Translations under genes and position numbers: made by a program
The notes under the pieces: model-generated
Database searches by the model: none
The model's input: the letters and a program-made list of their open reading frames with translations, nothing else
Told to the model about the DNA's origin: nothing
From: Chaetorhynchus papuensis
Lineage: Eukaryota > Chordata > Aves > Passeriformes > Rhipiduridae
Assembly: GCA_013396525.1 (NCBI GenBank)
Contig: VWYX01001163.1
Coordinates: 169,938 to 233,937 of the forward strand
Reading direction: 5' to 3'
DNA length: 64,000 nt
Shown here: one piece after another, positions 46,596 through 58,600 of the stretch
Numbering within the stretch: position 1 is the stretch's first letter
How the letters are laid out: every line of letters begins with the position of its first letter

Positions 46596-46895
46596 ATCAC
46601 AGAATTAGAGAGTCACAGAATATGCTGGGTTGGAAGAGACCCATGAGGATCATCGAGTCCAACTCCTGGCCCTGCACAGGACACCCCAAGAATCTCACCA
46701 TGTGCCTGAGACTGTTGTCCAAACACTTCTTTGGCTCTGTCAGGCTTGGGGCTGTGACTGCTTCCCTGGGGAGCCTGTTCCAGTTTCCAACCACCCTCTG
46801 GGTGAAAAACCTTTCCCTAATACCCAACCTAAACCTCGCCCTGACACAGCTTCAGGCCATTCCCTCAGGTCCTGTCACTGGTCATGAGAGTGACA
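46596..46895 (-). repeat. CR1 LINE fragment in USP13 intron 1
   Basis: Begins with the terminal repeat 'atcacagaattagagagtca' and runs 'gctgggttggaagagaccca', 'atcgagtccaactcctggcc', 'cctggggagcctgttccag' and 'ctgggtgaaaaacctttccc', ending after 'cctgtcactggtcatgagag'. It is a 5'-truncated CR1 on the minus strand, antisense to USP13. Confidence 0.93.
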
Positions 46896-47019
46896 CATCT
46901 GGGGGAGAGACAACATCTGGAAAAGGGACACAAACTGGAGTATAAAAAAGGCTTATGTGTGAGCTGTGGATGCTGCACATGGATGAGCTCCAAAACCTTC
47001 CCCACGAAGGGCATTGGTG

Positions 47020-47110
47020 ACAACCCCAGCAGAGCTCATGGGCCCGACACGGTGGCAGGACCAGGCAGCCTGGCTCTGTAGAGTGCAGGACTGTGTTTGT
47101 TTGAGCAGCT
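47020..47110 (+). repeat. 91-bp inverted repeat, left arm
   Basis: This segment matches the reverse complement of 48,646-48,736 at 85 of 91 positions, with no gap (my hand alignment). It starts 'acaaccccagcagagctcat' and ends 'gagcagct'. Similarity stops sharply at both ends. The family is not recognised, and it is not part of the CR1 consensus I know. Confidence 0.85.
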
Positions 47111-48645
47111 GAAAGTTTGGCTTTGCTCCGCTGGAAAACCTTGCTGCTGACAACAGCTTCCTTTGTGAATCTTGCTGACTTCATTTTTGTGGCTCGGGAA
47201 CTCTGTAATGGTTATGTTGGGACAATTCCCAAAGGCTGAGCTGAGCTGATGCTCTGCTGTTTGTTGTGCAGTTGGGACTGAAATCCTTGAGAGTCTGGAG
47301 TGTGTAATGGATATAGGTGATTGTGTTGCAGAAAACGTTCTAGAAATAAGCACCTCCTGTCTGGCAGTTCCTTTGGTCAATATTCCTTGAGGAAAATCAG
47401 AAAGTCACTTGAGGCCCGTGTCTGTGAGGGGTAGGCTTGGATCTTATTTCTATTGATGGAATGGGAGCAGCAGAGAGGAAACAAGAGGACTGAACACACC
47501 AAGACAAAGGGAATACTCCAGACAAGGATTTTGGCCTAGCTGCAAAATGACCTCCAGTCAGCGAGGCAGTGAATCGCCTGGTGGTGGGTGATCACCTGAA
47601 AAGTCAGAGCAGTGAGGTACTGTTGCTTGACAGGGAGATACCAAAGCTGTCACATGGGCAGGTGTTTTCCTGTCTGGGAGTGCACCAGAACACTCAGCTG
47701 GTTCACATCAGTTAACCCATTGGTCTTCTAAAGTTAGAGAATGGTAGCACCAGTAGAGGTTGTGCCTGCAGTGTTTGACACATGGGAAATAACTATGGTG
47801 CTTGGGAGAACAACCAGTTTGTGTGTGCATTGTGCATTTCCTTGGGATTGATTTCAGTTTGGATCTTATTAGCCTTTTCCTCTTTATGTGTGACTGACCA
47901 TCCTGTTACCCAGAGTGATGATGGACTGGAATATTCTGGGCAGCAGGGAGACTTGAATTCTGAGGTACCCAGAGTGTCCAAGGATAAATACAGAGATGCA
48001 GACGAACAGACAGTGCTGGAGCTCTGCTGAATTGCTGCATAAGTTTTCCTCTCAACTCTTCACCCAGCTTTTCTGCTCTGGAAACACAGCACTGTTTTTG
48101 TGACCAATGGAGTTGCACAGCCATGGCTCTGCACAAAGCAAAATCCCTAAATCTAGGGTGCTGTGGAAGCTGTGCAGGTGGCACTGCTGGGGCTGCAGTA
48201 CTGGGCTGGAGCTTGGCAATCATCCGTGGTGGATCTCAGACACCTCTGCCAGTGGCTCACACAGTCTGCACCTGGATGAACTGACCCCAGGCAGTGGTGA
48301 TGGATGGGTGAAATTCTCTATTCCTGGTTTCAGGTTAGAAGTACTCCTGACCCAGCATTAGTTTTGCCATTGTGTTTGCTCACTGGCTGTGAAGCCTTGA
48401 TCCTGCCTGTGCATGTCACTTGTCCAGGGCACTGCTTTGGAATTCATATGCCCTGCTCTGGAGCCCACCTGTGATTTATTCGTGGGTGTGAGCCGTCGAT
48501 CCACCTCTTGGCGTGGTGGCTTGGCTTTGGTTTAGTGGCTGACTGGCCCACACAGCTTCTTTCTTCCCAGGACTTGTTCTAAGTGCTGTACTGGGTTGGC
48601 CGTGTCCATGTGTGCATTTAGGAGCTACAAGAGAGGTGGCTGTTA

Positions 48646-48736
48646 AGCTGCTCGAACACACACAGTCCTGCACTCTACAGAGCCAGACTACCTGGTCCTG
48701 TCACCGTGTCGGGCTCATGAGCTCTGCTGGGGTTGT
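48646..48736 (-). repeat. 91-bp inverted repeat, right arm
   Basis: Reverse-complement partner of 47,020-47,110, with six mismatches in 91 (four transitions of G/A or C/T type among them). The 1,535 bases between the arms hold no transposase-like or other recognisable frame. Confidence 0.85.
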
Positions 48737-51700
48737 GGGGTCCAGTGCAATGTGTGTAGGTTAGGGATGGTCCTGTAACTTTTCCGGATATATTAAAGAG
48801 TGGATTGTAGTTACACAGCAAGACTCTTGTGACCACAGCCAGATTAATTAATGGCGATTCCTGATGGGCAGACACCCTGAGAAGAGCCTGTAACAGTCCT
48901 GTATGCATGAATTTTGTAGGGAAACTCTCTCATGGAAACCAGGAAAGAAGGCACAGAGGAGCCAGTGACCCTGTGTCATAACTGGTACATTTTATTTTAT
49001 ATATGACAGGATGGACGAGCTTTCCTTTCTTCCTATTTGGGTATGGAAACTTGTGGAGACTCAAGGTGCCATTTTACTCTCTTCTGTCATACTGTATTAG
49101 CAAATTTTGCCATTGTTCCAGAGGATCTAAAGCAAACACCTGTGTATGAGACGCTGTCCCTGAGTGTGGAACTGTTTGCCATGTTAGGAGATCACCACAG
49201 CCCCCGTGTTTGTGTGAAGTCATTGTTGTCTGAGCCACCTCAGGAGCTGGAATTGCTAAACCCTGAATTTCCCTGAGGGATCTAAATGGTTCGTGAGGGT
49301 TGGTAATGGGATGGAGGTCATTAGTTCAAATCCTGATCGGGTTAGTGGCATTTGAAAGCTGCTGGTGTCTGGTGCCACGAGCAGGGTGAAATGAGGGGCT
49401 GATCTCTCTCTCTCTGTGTCCTCATGGACTGGCACTTGTGCTTGCCACACCTCTCACCCACCAACTTCCTTGCTCTGCTTTTGAGGTCTGAGAGAGAGCA
49501 ACTGGTGCATTTTACCTCTCTTTCACTGTGGATTCTCTGCCTCTTTCCTTCCTCAAAACATGAATTGTTGTCTAAATAAGCAAGAGCAGGTTTTGAGTTT
49601 TTTTTTTTTAATACTTTTCTCCCTGGTGTGGGTTGTGTGTTTCCCTCTGTGAATAAATCACATGGCATACCATGACTACCTTAGCAGCAAAGAACAGGAA
49701 CAATCCTTTTTCCTTCTGCTTAGAAGGTGAGAAGACTAATCTGCTCTCTAGTGGCCTTCTGGGCAGTGATGGAGCCTGAGCAAGTACAAGCTCCTGCCCC
49801 AACAATGTCTTTAGACTGGAGTAATAAGGGAAGAGAATGTTTATACATTGCTTTATCCTAAACTTCGCACTACATGTCTGCTGCATCCTCAAGCAGGAGT
49901 GTGGGGGAAAAAATACCCAGCTAAAGTTCCTGGTTTTGTCTGTCAGGACAAGTTATGCTTTTCTGGTGTAAAACAGTGTCTTCAGTACTTCAGATAAGCT
50001 GCCTTCCTCCAGCATAAAGTTTCACACATATCTAAAATGAATGTCAAATACAAAGACTTACATACCACAGACTGTGTAAAATATCATTCCTTCCAGAACT
50101 GTTTGTCTGCTCAGCAGGTTTAAATTAACCAGCACAAAGTTTGTCTTAGATCACAGTCTGAATGTTTTTTGAGCATCAAACTGGGGCCTAATCCTTTATT
50201 CAGCCGTCTGCAAAAGTGTCTTTTTCACACGGGGCCCTGTTTTACTGTGACCTTTTAGGCTTTTGAACAGTCTGTCCACTTCTTTCCAAGCTGTGGGAGA
50301 GAGCACTCTGCCTGTGCTCTCTTGGAGAAACAACTGTTTTGTTAGTAACCACAACCAACTTACTCAGACTCTACATTTAGCTCCTATACTGAAAGTGTCA
50401 GATTGTTGTCATAGGCTGCCTCAGAAACGGTTCAGTGGTCTCTTGGATTCCCTCCAGAAAAAGAGAGAATGATCTCCAAGAAAACAAAACTTTAAACAAA
50501 GTGCCTGAGACCCTAGGGTGACAACACTGTATATTTTTATTTAGACTGGGTACCTCTAGGATCCTCTTGTAGAGGGCACATCCATGACTTTCTCACAGAA
50601 AGAAGTAACTCAGAAAGATTTGGAGTTATAGGATAGAAGAGCAGGCAGTATGTGTGTGTCTAATATGACTTGTTTCTGAAGATAATGATCCTTGCTTTCA
50701 CATATATATATTTATAATTTACTTCTGAGGTGCCTGTGAATGAGTGTAGTTCATGTTGTTCTTTGGGGAATTTAACACGAGATGTTCTGTACTATCCAAC
50801 AGCACAAACATGCTCACAATAGAAGGAAGGTCACAGAGCTTCTGAAAGGCTCAATCTGTGTTATGCACCACCTACTCGAAACAATACATGTTAGAGGGCT
50901 TGAAAAAAATTGATCCAACACCAATGAGCAAATGACTGAAAGTCCTCCTGGCAGTCTGGTGTAGGAGAGATCTTAGAGTGCTGTTAAAATTGAACAAGAC
51001 CCTGGTAACAGCCAGCATCAACATCCAGCTCTAGGGAAAGCAAAAAGTGATGCCAGGTTATGTTATTGAGATGTCAGCATTTGTGATCAGCACCAGGAAC
51101 ATATATCTTTATACTTCCTTTGTAAGGCCCTTGTCTCCAAGCTCTGTGGTTGCATGAATGGAGAGAATCCCTGATAGATACTGAAGAATGTACACAAAAC
51201 ACTTTGCCAAGTTTTTGTTAGCCAGTTTTAAGAGCCATGAGGTCACTTGAGATCTTTTTTTCTCACACCAAGTTGTGATCAGTTGTAGAAGTTGTGGCAG
51301 AGTCCCTGGACCATAAGCTCTGCTGTGCTTCTGGTTTGGAATGATGTTCTTGCAATCAAATGCCCACAAGAAATTCTGCTATTTTAAATAAATGCTTGTG
51401 CTTATTTCTATGTTTTACAAATCTCTGTGCCTTCGAACCTCTGTGGATTGGGCACTCAAGTGGAATTTTTCAAGACTAACTTCTAGACTTCCAATTTGGA
51501 TGCTCACTAATCTGTAGGCGCAAAGTAACTCATTTCAGAGAGTTTCTGTAGGCTGTGGAATGATGTGTTATGATATGTGATATGATGTGGAAGTTCCTTC
51601 GAGGACTGAGTGTAAACACCATAATATGCTACGAAAGCCTTATTTTTAGTGTGTGCCTGATAACAGAAAGGGTCTGCAATTCTTGGGTTTTTTTCCTGTG

Positions 51701-51765
51701 TGCTGGGTCCTGTGTGTCCTGTCCAGTTCCTTCCCTGCTGTAACTTTTGGTGTCATTCCTTGCAG

Positions 51766-54700
51766 GATTCCGAAGGAGGCCTCTATGTGTGCTTGAACAC
51801 GTTTCTGGGCTTTGGAAGGGAGCACATCGAAAGGCATTACAGGAAAACAGGACAGTGTGTCTATCTGCATCTGAAACGACACGTGATAGAGGTGAGACCT
51901 GTGCCTTCCCAAAGAGCTGCCCCAGCAGTTCTTGTGTCTCTTGTGCTCATTTAGGTAATGCATTTCAGGCATAGACCGAGTCCTGAGTGACTGAAATGCA
52001 CACATTCAGATTTGGGGCTGGATATCAAAGCCAGGTGCTTGGATCCCAACCAATCCTATAGGTTCAGCTCTGAGATGAATGAAAAGCCCTGAAGAGTCTT
52101 AAAGGCTGCTCCTTTCTGCCTCCCACTGCTCTTTTTCACCTCTCATTTCTGTGCATCACATACGTATCATCTGCATGTTATGTGCATACTGTACATAGCT
52201 AATTACCTTTCTGAAACCTGCCTTCCAAGGGTATAATTACTGGATTTGACTCAGATTTGGCTGGGAGGGAGTTTTTGACATCTGCTTTTTATATGAGGCT
52301 GACAGGACTCACAGGGTGACAGGATTACTTTCCATCCTAAGATACCTGTACAGTTAAACCCTGACCCGGCCTGGGATCTTAAGTGTAGCTTAAATTAATG
52401 CTGGGTTATAGAGACATACACTGCCCCTCATTTAGCCTTTCCCCACACATCAGTGTGCACATACAACCTTTTATTCACTGTTCTTCCATACCATCACTGC
52501 ATGTCAGCAGTCACTTATAACCTGTGCCCCATAATCTCTGTTTGTCTGTGCATTGTCTGGCATCTTTAAAGGACTGTAAATTACTCCTGACCCGAGCTAT
52601 ATGGCAGGCACTGGGTTTGCTTATGGCTCACTCTCCCATAAGCTCTGTCTCTTTTGGCAGGTTAGAGGGCTTAAAATAGCTGCTTGGAGTGGGTTAGAAT
52701 CCTTGTACCTTATTCTGCAGCAATGTTTCCCCTGGGTGATGAAGGCCTCGAGTTATGTGAAGTGCCCTGACCACTTATCTTATTTCCAGTAGAGGACTGT
52801 TCATATTTTATCAGAATTACAGTGAGGTAGATTGCATGTCTTCCAGGATGAGATTGTTAAAGATTTTAGAATTGCCTTTCCTTCTAAAGGCAATACCAAC
52901 ATTTTCCTTCTCTCTGTTAACTGAGTTTTTGGAGAGCCTACTCTGGTTTTAGCAATGGTTCTTCTGACTGAATTTAACACCCCTGAAAGATGCTATCTAG
53001 AGGCAGATGGGCAGAAATCCTGTCAGATCTCCTTGTATATAACTTTCTTCCAGTATGTTAAGGTAAACTGGGATTGAAATGAGGCCTCATAAACTCCTTT
53101 CCTCATAAAAATTAAGCTGAAGGACTCCAAAATGGAGAAACAAATACCCCAGCTGTTGTTTGGTGCTGCAAACCCCTTTGACTGAAGGAGTTCAGTGGTT
53201 CCTGTTTTTCCCCTGGTGAATCATGATGCAGCAGAGGGGCTGGCTCTGTGCTGGAAGGTGGCAGCGCACTGGTGCCCTGGGTCATGTGGCAGGAAACAGG
53301 GTTTGCCTACACAGTGCAGGTGAATATTGCATCATCTAATAGGGCTCTTAGCCAGGATTCCTCATTTATTAGCTGTGGATTTTTTTTTTTTTTTTGCCAT
53401 GACTATTTACTTCTTAAGTGATATCCATGTTTTCCTTTGAGCAATGTGAAACATCAAGTGTTTTATGAAGTGTCTGGCACATGCTCCATTGTGGTTTTGG
53501 TTTTGGAAGCCAAGATTTTAATGGGGTACAGTACAGTAAAGCCAAAGGCATTGGATATGCTGTCTTAAGATTCTTGTAGTGAGGCTTCTATTCCTGCCCG
53601 TGGTTCCCTTGGCAGCATCCTTGCAGAATGCACTGCATTGCTGCAGAAATCCCAGGTTGCTTCCCAAGATGTTTGGAATAAACATCAGTTGTGTATCTTG
53701 TCACAATTCAATTAGAAAATAAGGGTCACATCTTCGGCCTGTTGGCTCAAGTAGAGCTGGAGCATCTGCCAGTGGCAGCTCAGCACCAGAGGCTCTGCTG
53801 AACCATCAGAAATGGGCACAAGTGCAGGTTGTGGAGCACCCTCTGGGAGGATTCTTAGCTAAACAAAAAAGGAAATTGATTTTTATTTCTACTTTTCCAC
53901 GGAGTTACACTCCTCAGAATTTTTAAATCAGCCACTTTCCTGTAGTGTATGACTTGTGTACAGCTGCCTGGGTACTATTCATTTCCAGGCAGAGCTTCAG
54001 CTTGGTGCTGGAGTGATGCCTCAGCCCTGTTGAGAACACTGGGCAGAGAAGCACAAAGGTTCCTGCAGTGGTGAGTTCCTGGATGTTATCCAGGGCTGGT
54101 GGTGTTACAAAAACTGGGAGAAAGCAGAACAGGCTGCTCTGTCACCTTGTCCAGGGAGCATCACAGATGGGATTTAATGCCACTGCTGATGCCTCGTGTC
54201 ACTCTCATTTGTTGGGCGTGTCACATCTGTTAGAAACAAAAGTGGGTTTGTGAATGGGGAATGTTTCCAGTCATTTCTGACAAGGTAAAAAGACTTTCAG
54301 GGTTGTGGGTTTTTCAGGAGTATTGAGCATCTTCAATTCCGATGTATTTGTATTTGGAAAATGAAACTGAAATAATTTCCAGCCTGAGTTAAATATAAAC
54401 ACTCCATGTGAATTCTTTCTCTTTGAAATCACTAGTCTTAATGACTTTCACAATATCACACTGGGTGACATCAGAATTCAATTGGTGCTTCCTAGTATTG
54501 GAAAAAACATTTTTTTTAGTTCTGGAAATATAGTCCTTGGAGTATGTGTAATTTATTCATAATGTATTTACAATTGAGTTATGTTGTTTCTTGCTGCTGC
54601 TTTTAAAAAAAGATTTAAAATACATCTAAAATAGATTCCTGGCTACTTCCTTCCATCTTGTTAAATTCCAGAAGCATTAAAGAAAGAAATGTTATTTTCA

Positions 54701-56001
54701 CTCTACTTCATGAATGTTATTTTTGCTTCATTGAGGAATTTTTATTTTTATTTTAGCTGCTGGAGTTGCAACCCTGACTCTTTTCCCCAGGGCTTTTATA
54801 TGTGGATAATGGATTCTGTTCTCAAATGCAGCCTAGGGGTGTTGGCATCTGCTCTTTCTAAGAATGGAAAATTTTCCTATGATGTATAAGACCTCACTGA
54901 TGATTAAAGCAGTTTGCTTAGGCCAAAGCTTTATTTACATGGTGAAGGGAACCACCCAAAATATGTGACCCTTTTGCCTGCGAAGGGGCAGGGGCGAACA
55001 TGAACTTTCCCCGTAGGCTGACAGGTTCTTGGCTGGTTTCTCTCCACCTGTTGTATCCCAATATTATTATCAAAAAAAAAAGTTGCCTAACAACCTTGCC
55101 AATTACACTAACATTACACACTGCATCATGCATCATGTTGGCACCAAACAGCCACAGAGGCTTTTTTGATTTAATTTGATTTAATGGTGCCGTTTAATAA
55201 ACAGCTTAAGGAGCAAGTGCACTGACTTTGACATTTCCTCAGCTGGTTGTGTTTTCCCTTGCAGGTATTCTGAACTGGAAAAGTAGTGAAACTTAGTCTC
55301 TCTTGGACGTTACTGTTTTCTGCTATGGAGCTTAAATTAAAAAATACAATAAAATCCCCCACTAAGCAATTCCTTAGGTGTTGCTGAGTTTCCTTCATAC
55401 TTTCTAATATTTGGAAAACATGGTGGTAGTTTGGCTTCATCTTTGTGGAGGCAGGTGTAGGTCCTGATGGAAAGGGCATTTTTTTCTGGATAGAGGAAAA
55501 TGAACAGAACTGACAGATCAAAGCGAAGTGGTCCTACTGGAATTAGTTGCGAAGGGTTGAATCCTTTATGCAGATTATAGCCTTTTCTTCTACTCTCTAA
55601 TTCAGCTTTAGTCATTAAGAAATACTGTTGGGGTTCCAGTGGAGAGAGGTTTGAGAGGTGCTGGGTGTCCCTGTCTTGGTGACAGAGCAGCTGCCACCCG
55701 TGGTGGCTATGAGACACCCTCTGATTAATTGCTAACACAAGAGTGAAGGACTCAGGTGGAGGTTTCCTCACTCCATGGGGGTGGAGGGCAGTGATGAGTC
55801 CCAGTGTCAGGGGTGAGCAAAGGGCATTTACACTCTTGCTCATCAAGGACTGTGTTTTAATGATTTTATAGAAGGGGTTAATGCTGATTTACTGTTGTCT
55901 CACTTGATGGATTTTTAATTGTTTCTTTCTCTCTTTCCAGAAGGTACCAGGAGCATCTGGTGGAGCTTTACCAAAAAGGAGGAATGCTAAGCTATTTTTA
56001 G
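51766..56001 (+). CDS. USP13: USP13, ubiquitin-specific protease 13 (partial: exons 2 and 3)
   Basis: Deubiquitinating cysteine protease of the USP5/USP13 family. Two exons are visible: 51766-51891 (126 nt, after 'ccttgcag', before 'gtgaga') and 55941-56001 (61 nt, after 'tttccag', before 'gtattg'). Exon 2 encodes EGGLYVCLNTFLGFGREHIE and then RKTGQCVYLHLKRHVIE, part of the N-terminal variant UBP zinc finger. Exon 3 encodes KVPGASGGALPKRRNAKLFL. Together they match the remembered USP13 N-terminus, and the GGALPKRRN block favours USP13 over USP5. Exon 1 is missing, most likely in the gap at 42,098-43,031. The catalytic domain, second zinc finger and UBA domains lie beyond the window. The coordinates are only the visible coding span. 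Confidence 0.92.
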
Positions 56002-57664
56002 GTATTGTGAGCAGCTGCTTTCACGCAGTCCTTTCCTGACCCTGTCTGCATGTGGGCTTGGGTTCTGCCCACCATTGTGTCTGGCTTTGGGGCTCCTTTT
56101 GGGTTTTCTTTTCCTGCTGTTTGTTTTGGTTTTCTTTTTAACTTTTGGTTCCAGATTTCAAAGTTTGTCCAGGCAAATAAGTAATTCTTAACCATTTTTG
56201 TGCATGTGGAGAGATGTGTGTATATATGCATGAAACATTTTAAATGTAAAATAGATCCTCAACTATTCTCAAACATCCTAGGCTTTGATAGGCATTTTTT
56301 CACTAATGCTATCCATTGTCTCTCTTTGTGATTTCCACAAAGCACCCTTGTATTAAAATGTTTACCCATACTTAATGTTTATATATATCAGGGCCTCAGT
56401 GTGGCTCTGTTCTGCTCAGCAGCTGGCCATAGGAAGGGTTGTTACCATTTTAAAGTTGTTACTCAGGTAAATGCTCCTCAGTGATGTTGTGGTCTCTCCT
56501 GTAATGAATGCAACTGCACATATATCATGAGCATCTCTAATTCTGTTATGTCCACAGTTATATTCCCTTGCTTCATGGAAAGCAGTTTTCTTACCATGCC
56601 CATATAATCCAAAATCCATTTATTCAGATTACCCAGAAAACCTGAGGGACTCATAAATATGGATGAGGAGAATGTGATGAAAAGCCTGTATTCTCTTTTC
56701 TCCCACAGCTTGTGGTATTTCTCCAATTCATCTATTATTTATTGTCTCTGTATTAATAGTGAATAGTGAATTTTTCTTCAGGTAACGAAGAGGTGAGATG
56801 TTTTCCTTACAGTTGCCAGCTCTTATGGCTAAAGGGAAACAATAGAATGACCTTCTGTTGGAATTGCTTTGATCTGTGGAATGTGTCCCTGAGAGGCCTT
56901 TGTAGATTGTGATCGATTAAATTGTTGTTGTTAATGAAAGTAAGTCTTGCAAGGAGGACTAAGAGAAAAAAGTCTGAAAATGAGAAAATTACACTTTTTT
57001 TGTAGGAAGAGGCTGTTACATTGCAGGTGCTGGTCTAAATGCCATTTCCTGCCAGTTTACATTGAAAATCATGATTGTCACTGGATGCTCATAAAAGAAT
57101 GGGTTTAGAAACAAAGCTGGCTGCAGTGCAGCAATGGTTGTACAGCGTTAGCACTGTGAGTGTAAATACAAAGTACAAAAACACATTCAAATTCTATTCC
57201 TGCTGGTCTTCTGCATACACCTGAAGGCTCTTGTCACTGAGGTGTGCCACCAGAGTGAGTGGCAGAGTGTCTCTGATGTGCCACGTTGAAATCCTCTAAT
57301 TCCACCCTTGCGCATGAGCGTTTTGTTTCCCTTGAGTAGGTCTTGAGCAGCAGTTCCAAGGGAACTCCTGAGGGCAGTGCAGTTTCACTGGGGTGGGTTT
57401 AGGATGTGGATCTATCACCATTTAATCCAGCACTGCTGGAATCTAATGCACTCTTGAAAATGTATCTCATCTGGTCTATTGTTCTGCTGCAGTCTTCGTT
57501 GCAGCCCCTGCTGGCTGGGAGTGAAATGGTATCAAGTCTGCTCTGATGCTGGAGATGGTACTTCCATGCGTCCAAGTGCTTTGTATCCACTTCTTTGGAT
57601 CAGCAGGTGTTACTGGTTTTGGCCATGCTTAAAGCAAAGAACAAAGAATTATTCCTGTCCTTGT

Positions 57665-57745
57665 CCATAGCTGAGGAAACAAAAGCACAGAGAGGTCATC
57701 TGATTTGATCATTTTGCATGTGACAGCAGCAGAGGTGGTGAGCAA
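57665..57745 (+). repeat. MIR-like SINE core fossil in USP13 intron 3
   Basis: The block 'agctgaggaaacaaaagcac' followed by 'agagaggtcatctgattt' and 'gtgacagcagcagaggtgg' follows the order of the MIR consensus ('gatgaggaaactgaggcaca', 'gagaggttaagtaacttg', 'gtcacacagctagtaagtgg'). It is short and diverged; the call rests on the remembered consensus. Confidence 0.5.
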
Positions 57746-57861
57746 AATTTGGCATCTTATCTCTTACTCCAGCATCTTTTTCACTGGTTCAGAGCTGCTG
57801 ATGTTCTCATCTAAACAGGTTGTTTTAATTCTGTCTTCCTTGTTGTGACCTTGGGCACCTA

Positions 57862-58600
57862 TCACAGAATGGTTGGGGTTGGAAGGGACCTCTGGAGAGC
57901 ATCAGGTCCAATGCCCTGCTGGAGCAGGTTCATGTGGAGCAGGTTCATGTAGAGCAGGCTGCACACGATCCTATCCAGGCATATTTTTAAAATCTCCAGA
58001 GAAGGACAGTCCACGAGCTCTCCTGGCAGCCTGTTCCAGTGCTTTGTCACCCTCAAAGTAAGGAAGCTTTTCCTCATATTCAGATGTAACTTCCTGTGTT
58101 TCAGTTTGTGCCTGCTGTGCCTTGTCCTGTCACTGGGCATTGCTGGAGACAATCTGGCCCCATCCTCTTGACACCTGCCCTTAAGATATTTGATAAGATC
58201 TCCTCTCAGTCTCTTTTCCAGGCTGAACAGGCCCAGCTTGTCCCCGTAAGAGAGATGCTTCAGTCCCCTAATTTTCTTTGTAGCCCTTCAGTAGTTCATT
58301 GTTTTTCTTGGCCTGGGGAGCCCAGAACTGGATGCAATACTCCAGGTGCAGCCCCACCAGGGCAGAGTAGAGGAGGAGGATGATCTCCCTTGATCTGCTG
58401 GCCACACTGTTCTTAATGCTCCCAGGATACCACTGGCCTCCTCAGAGGACACAAGAACACATTGCTGGCTCGAGGTTAATTTATCCTGGCTGATGCAGCC
58501 CAGGTACGTGACCTGCCAGGTAGGGCTTGCCCTGGCAGACAAAACCAGACAAGGATCAGTGGGAAACTCCAGCATCCCTGTGTTTCTAGGTGTCTATCAA
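57862..58600 (-). repeat. CR1 LINE fragment, longest in the window, USP13 intron 3
   Basis: Begins 'atcacagaatggttggggtt' and follows CR1 in reverse order: 'gcagcctgttccagtgcttt', 'ccttgtcctgtcactgggca', 'gatctcctctcagtctcttt', 'aggctgaacaggcccagctt', 'gagcccagaactggatgcaa', 'actccaggtgcagccccacc' and a degraded 'ggataccactggcctcctc'. It includes an internal 18-base duplication ('gagcaggttcatgtggagca' near 57,920-57,958). It lies on the minus strand, antisense to USP13; the right limit is approximate. Confidence 0.93.

Larger units (their letters stand above)
43261..51765 (+). other. USP13: USP13 intron 1 (part)
   Basis: Non-coding sequence up to the acceptor of exon 2. It contains a CR1 copy and a 91-bp inverted repeat pair, listed separately. 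A 96-codon open frame at 43,918-44,208 followed by AATAAA at 44,232 has no recognisable domain. No other exon was identified. Confidence 0.65.

Noticed and set aside
51240..51345. Possible third, diverged copy of the 91-bp inverted repeat
   Set aside because: Only a short 'agcagagctyatgg' segment on the minus strand looks similar; the rest does not align convincingly by eye.
55337..55846. 169-codon minus-strand frame in USP13 intron 2
   Set aside because: No domain, no conserved motif seen and no neighbouring exons; treated as chance.
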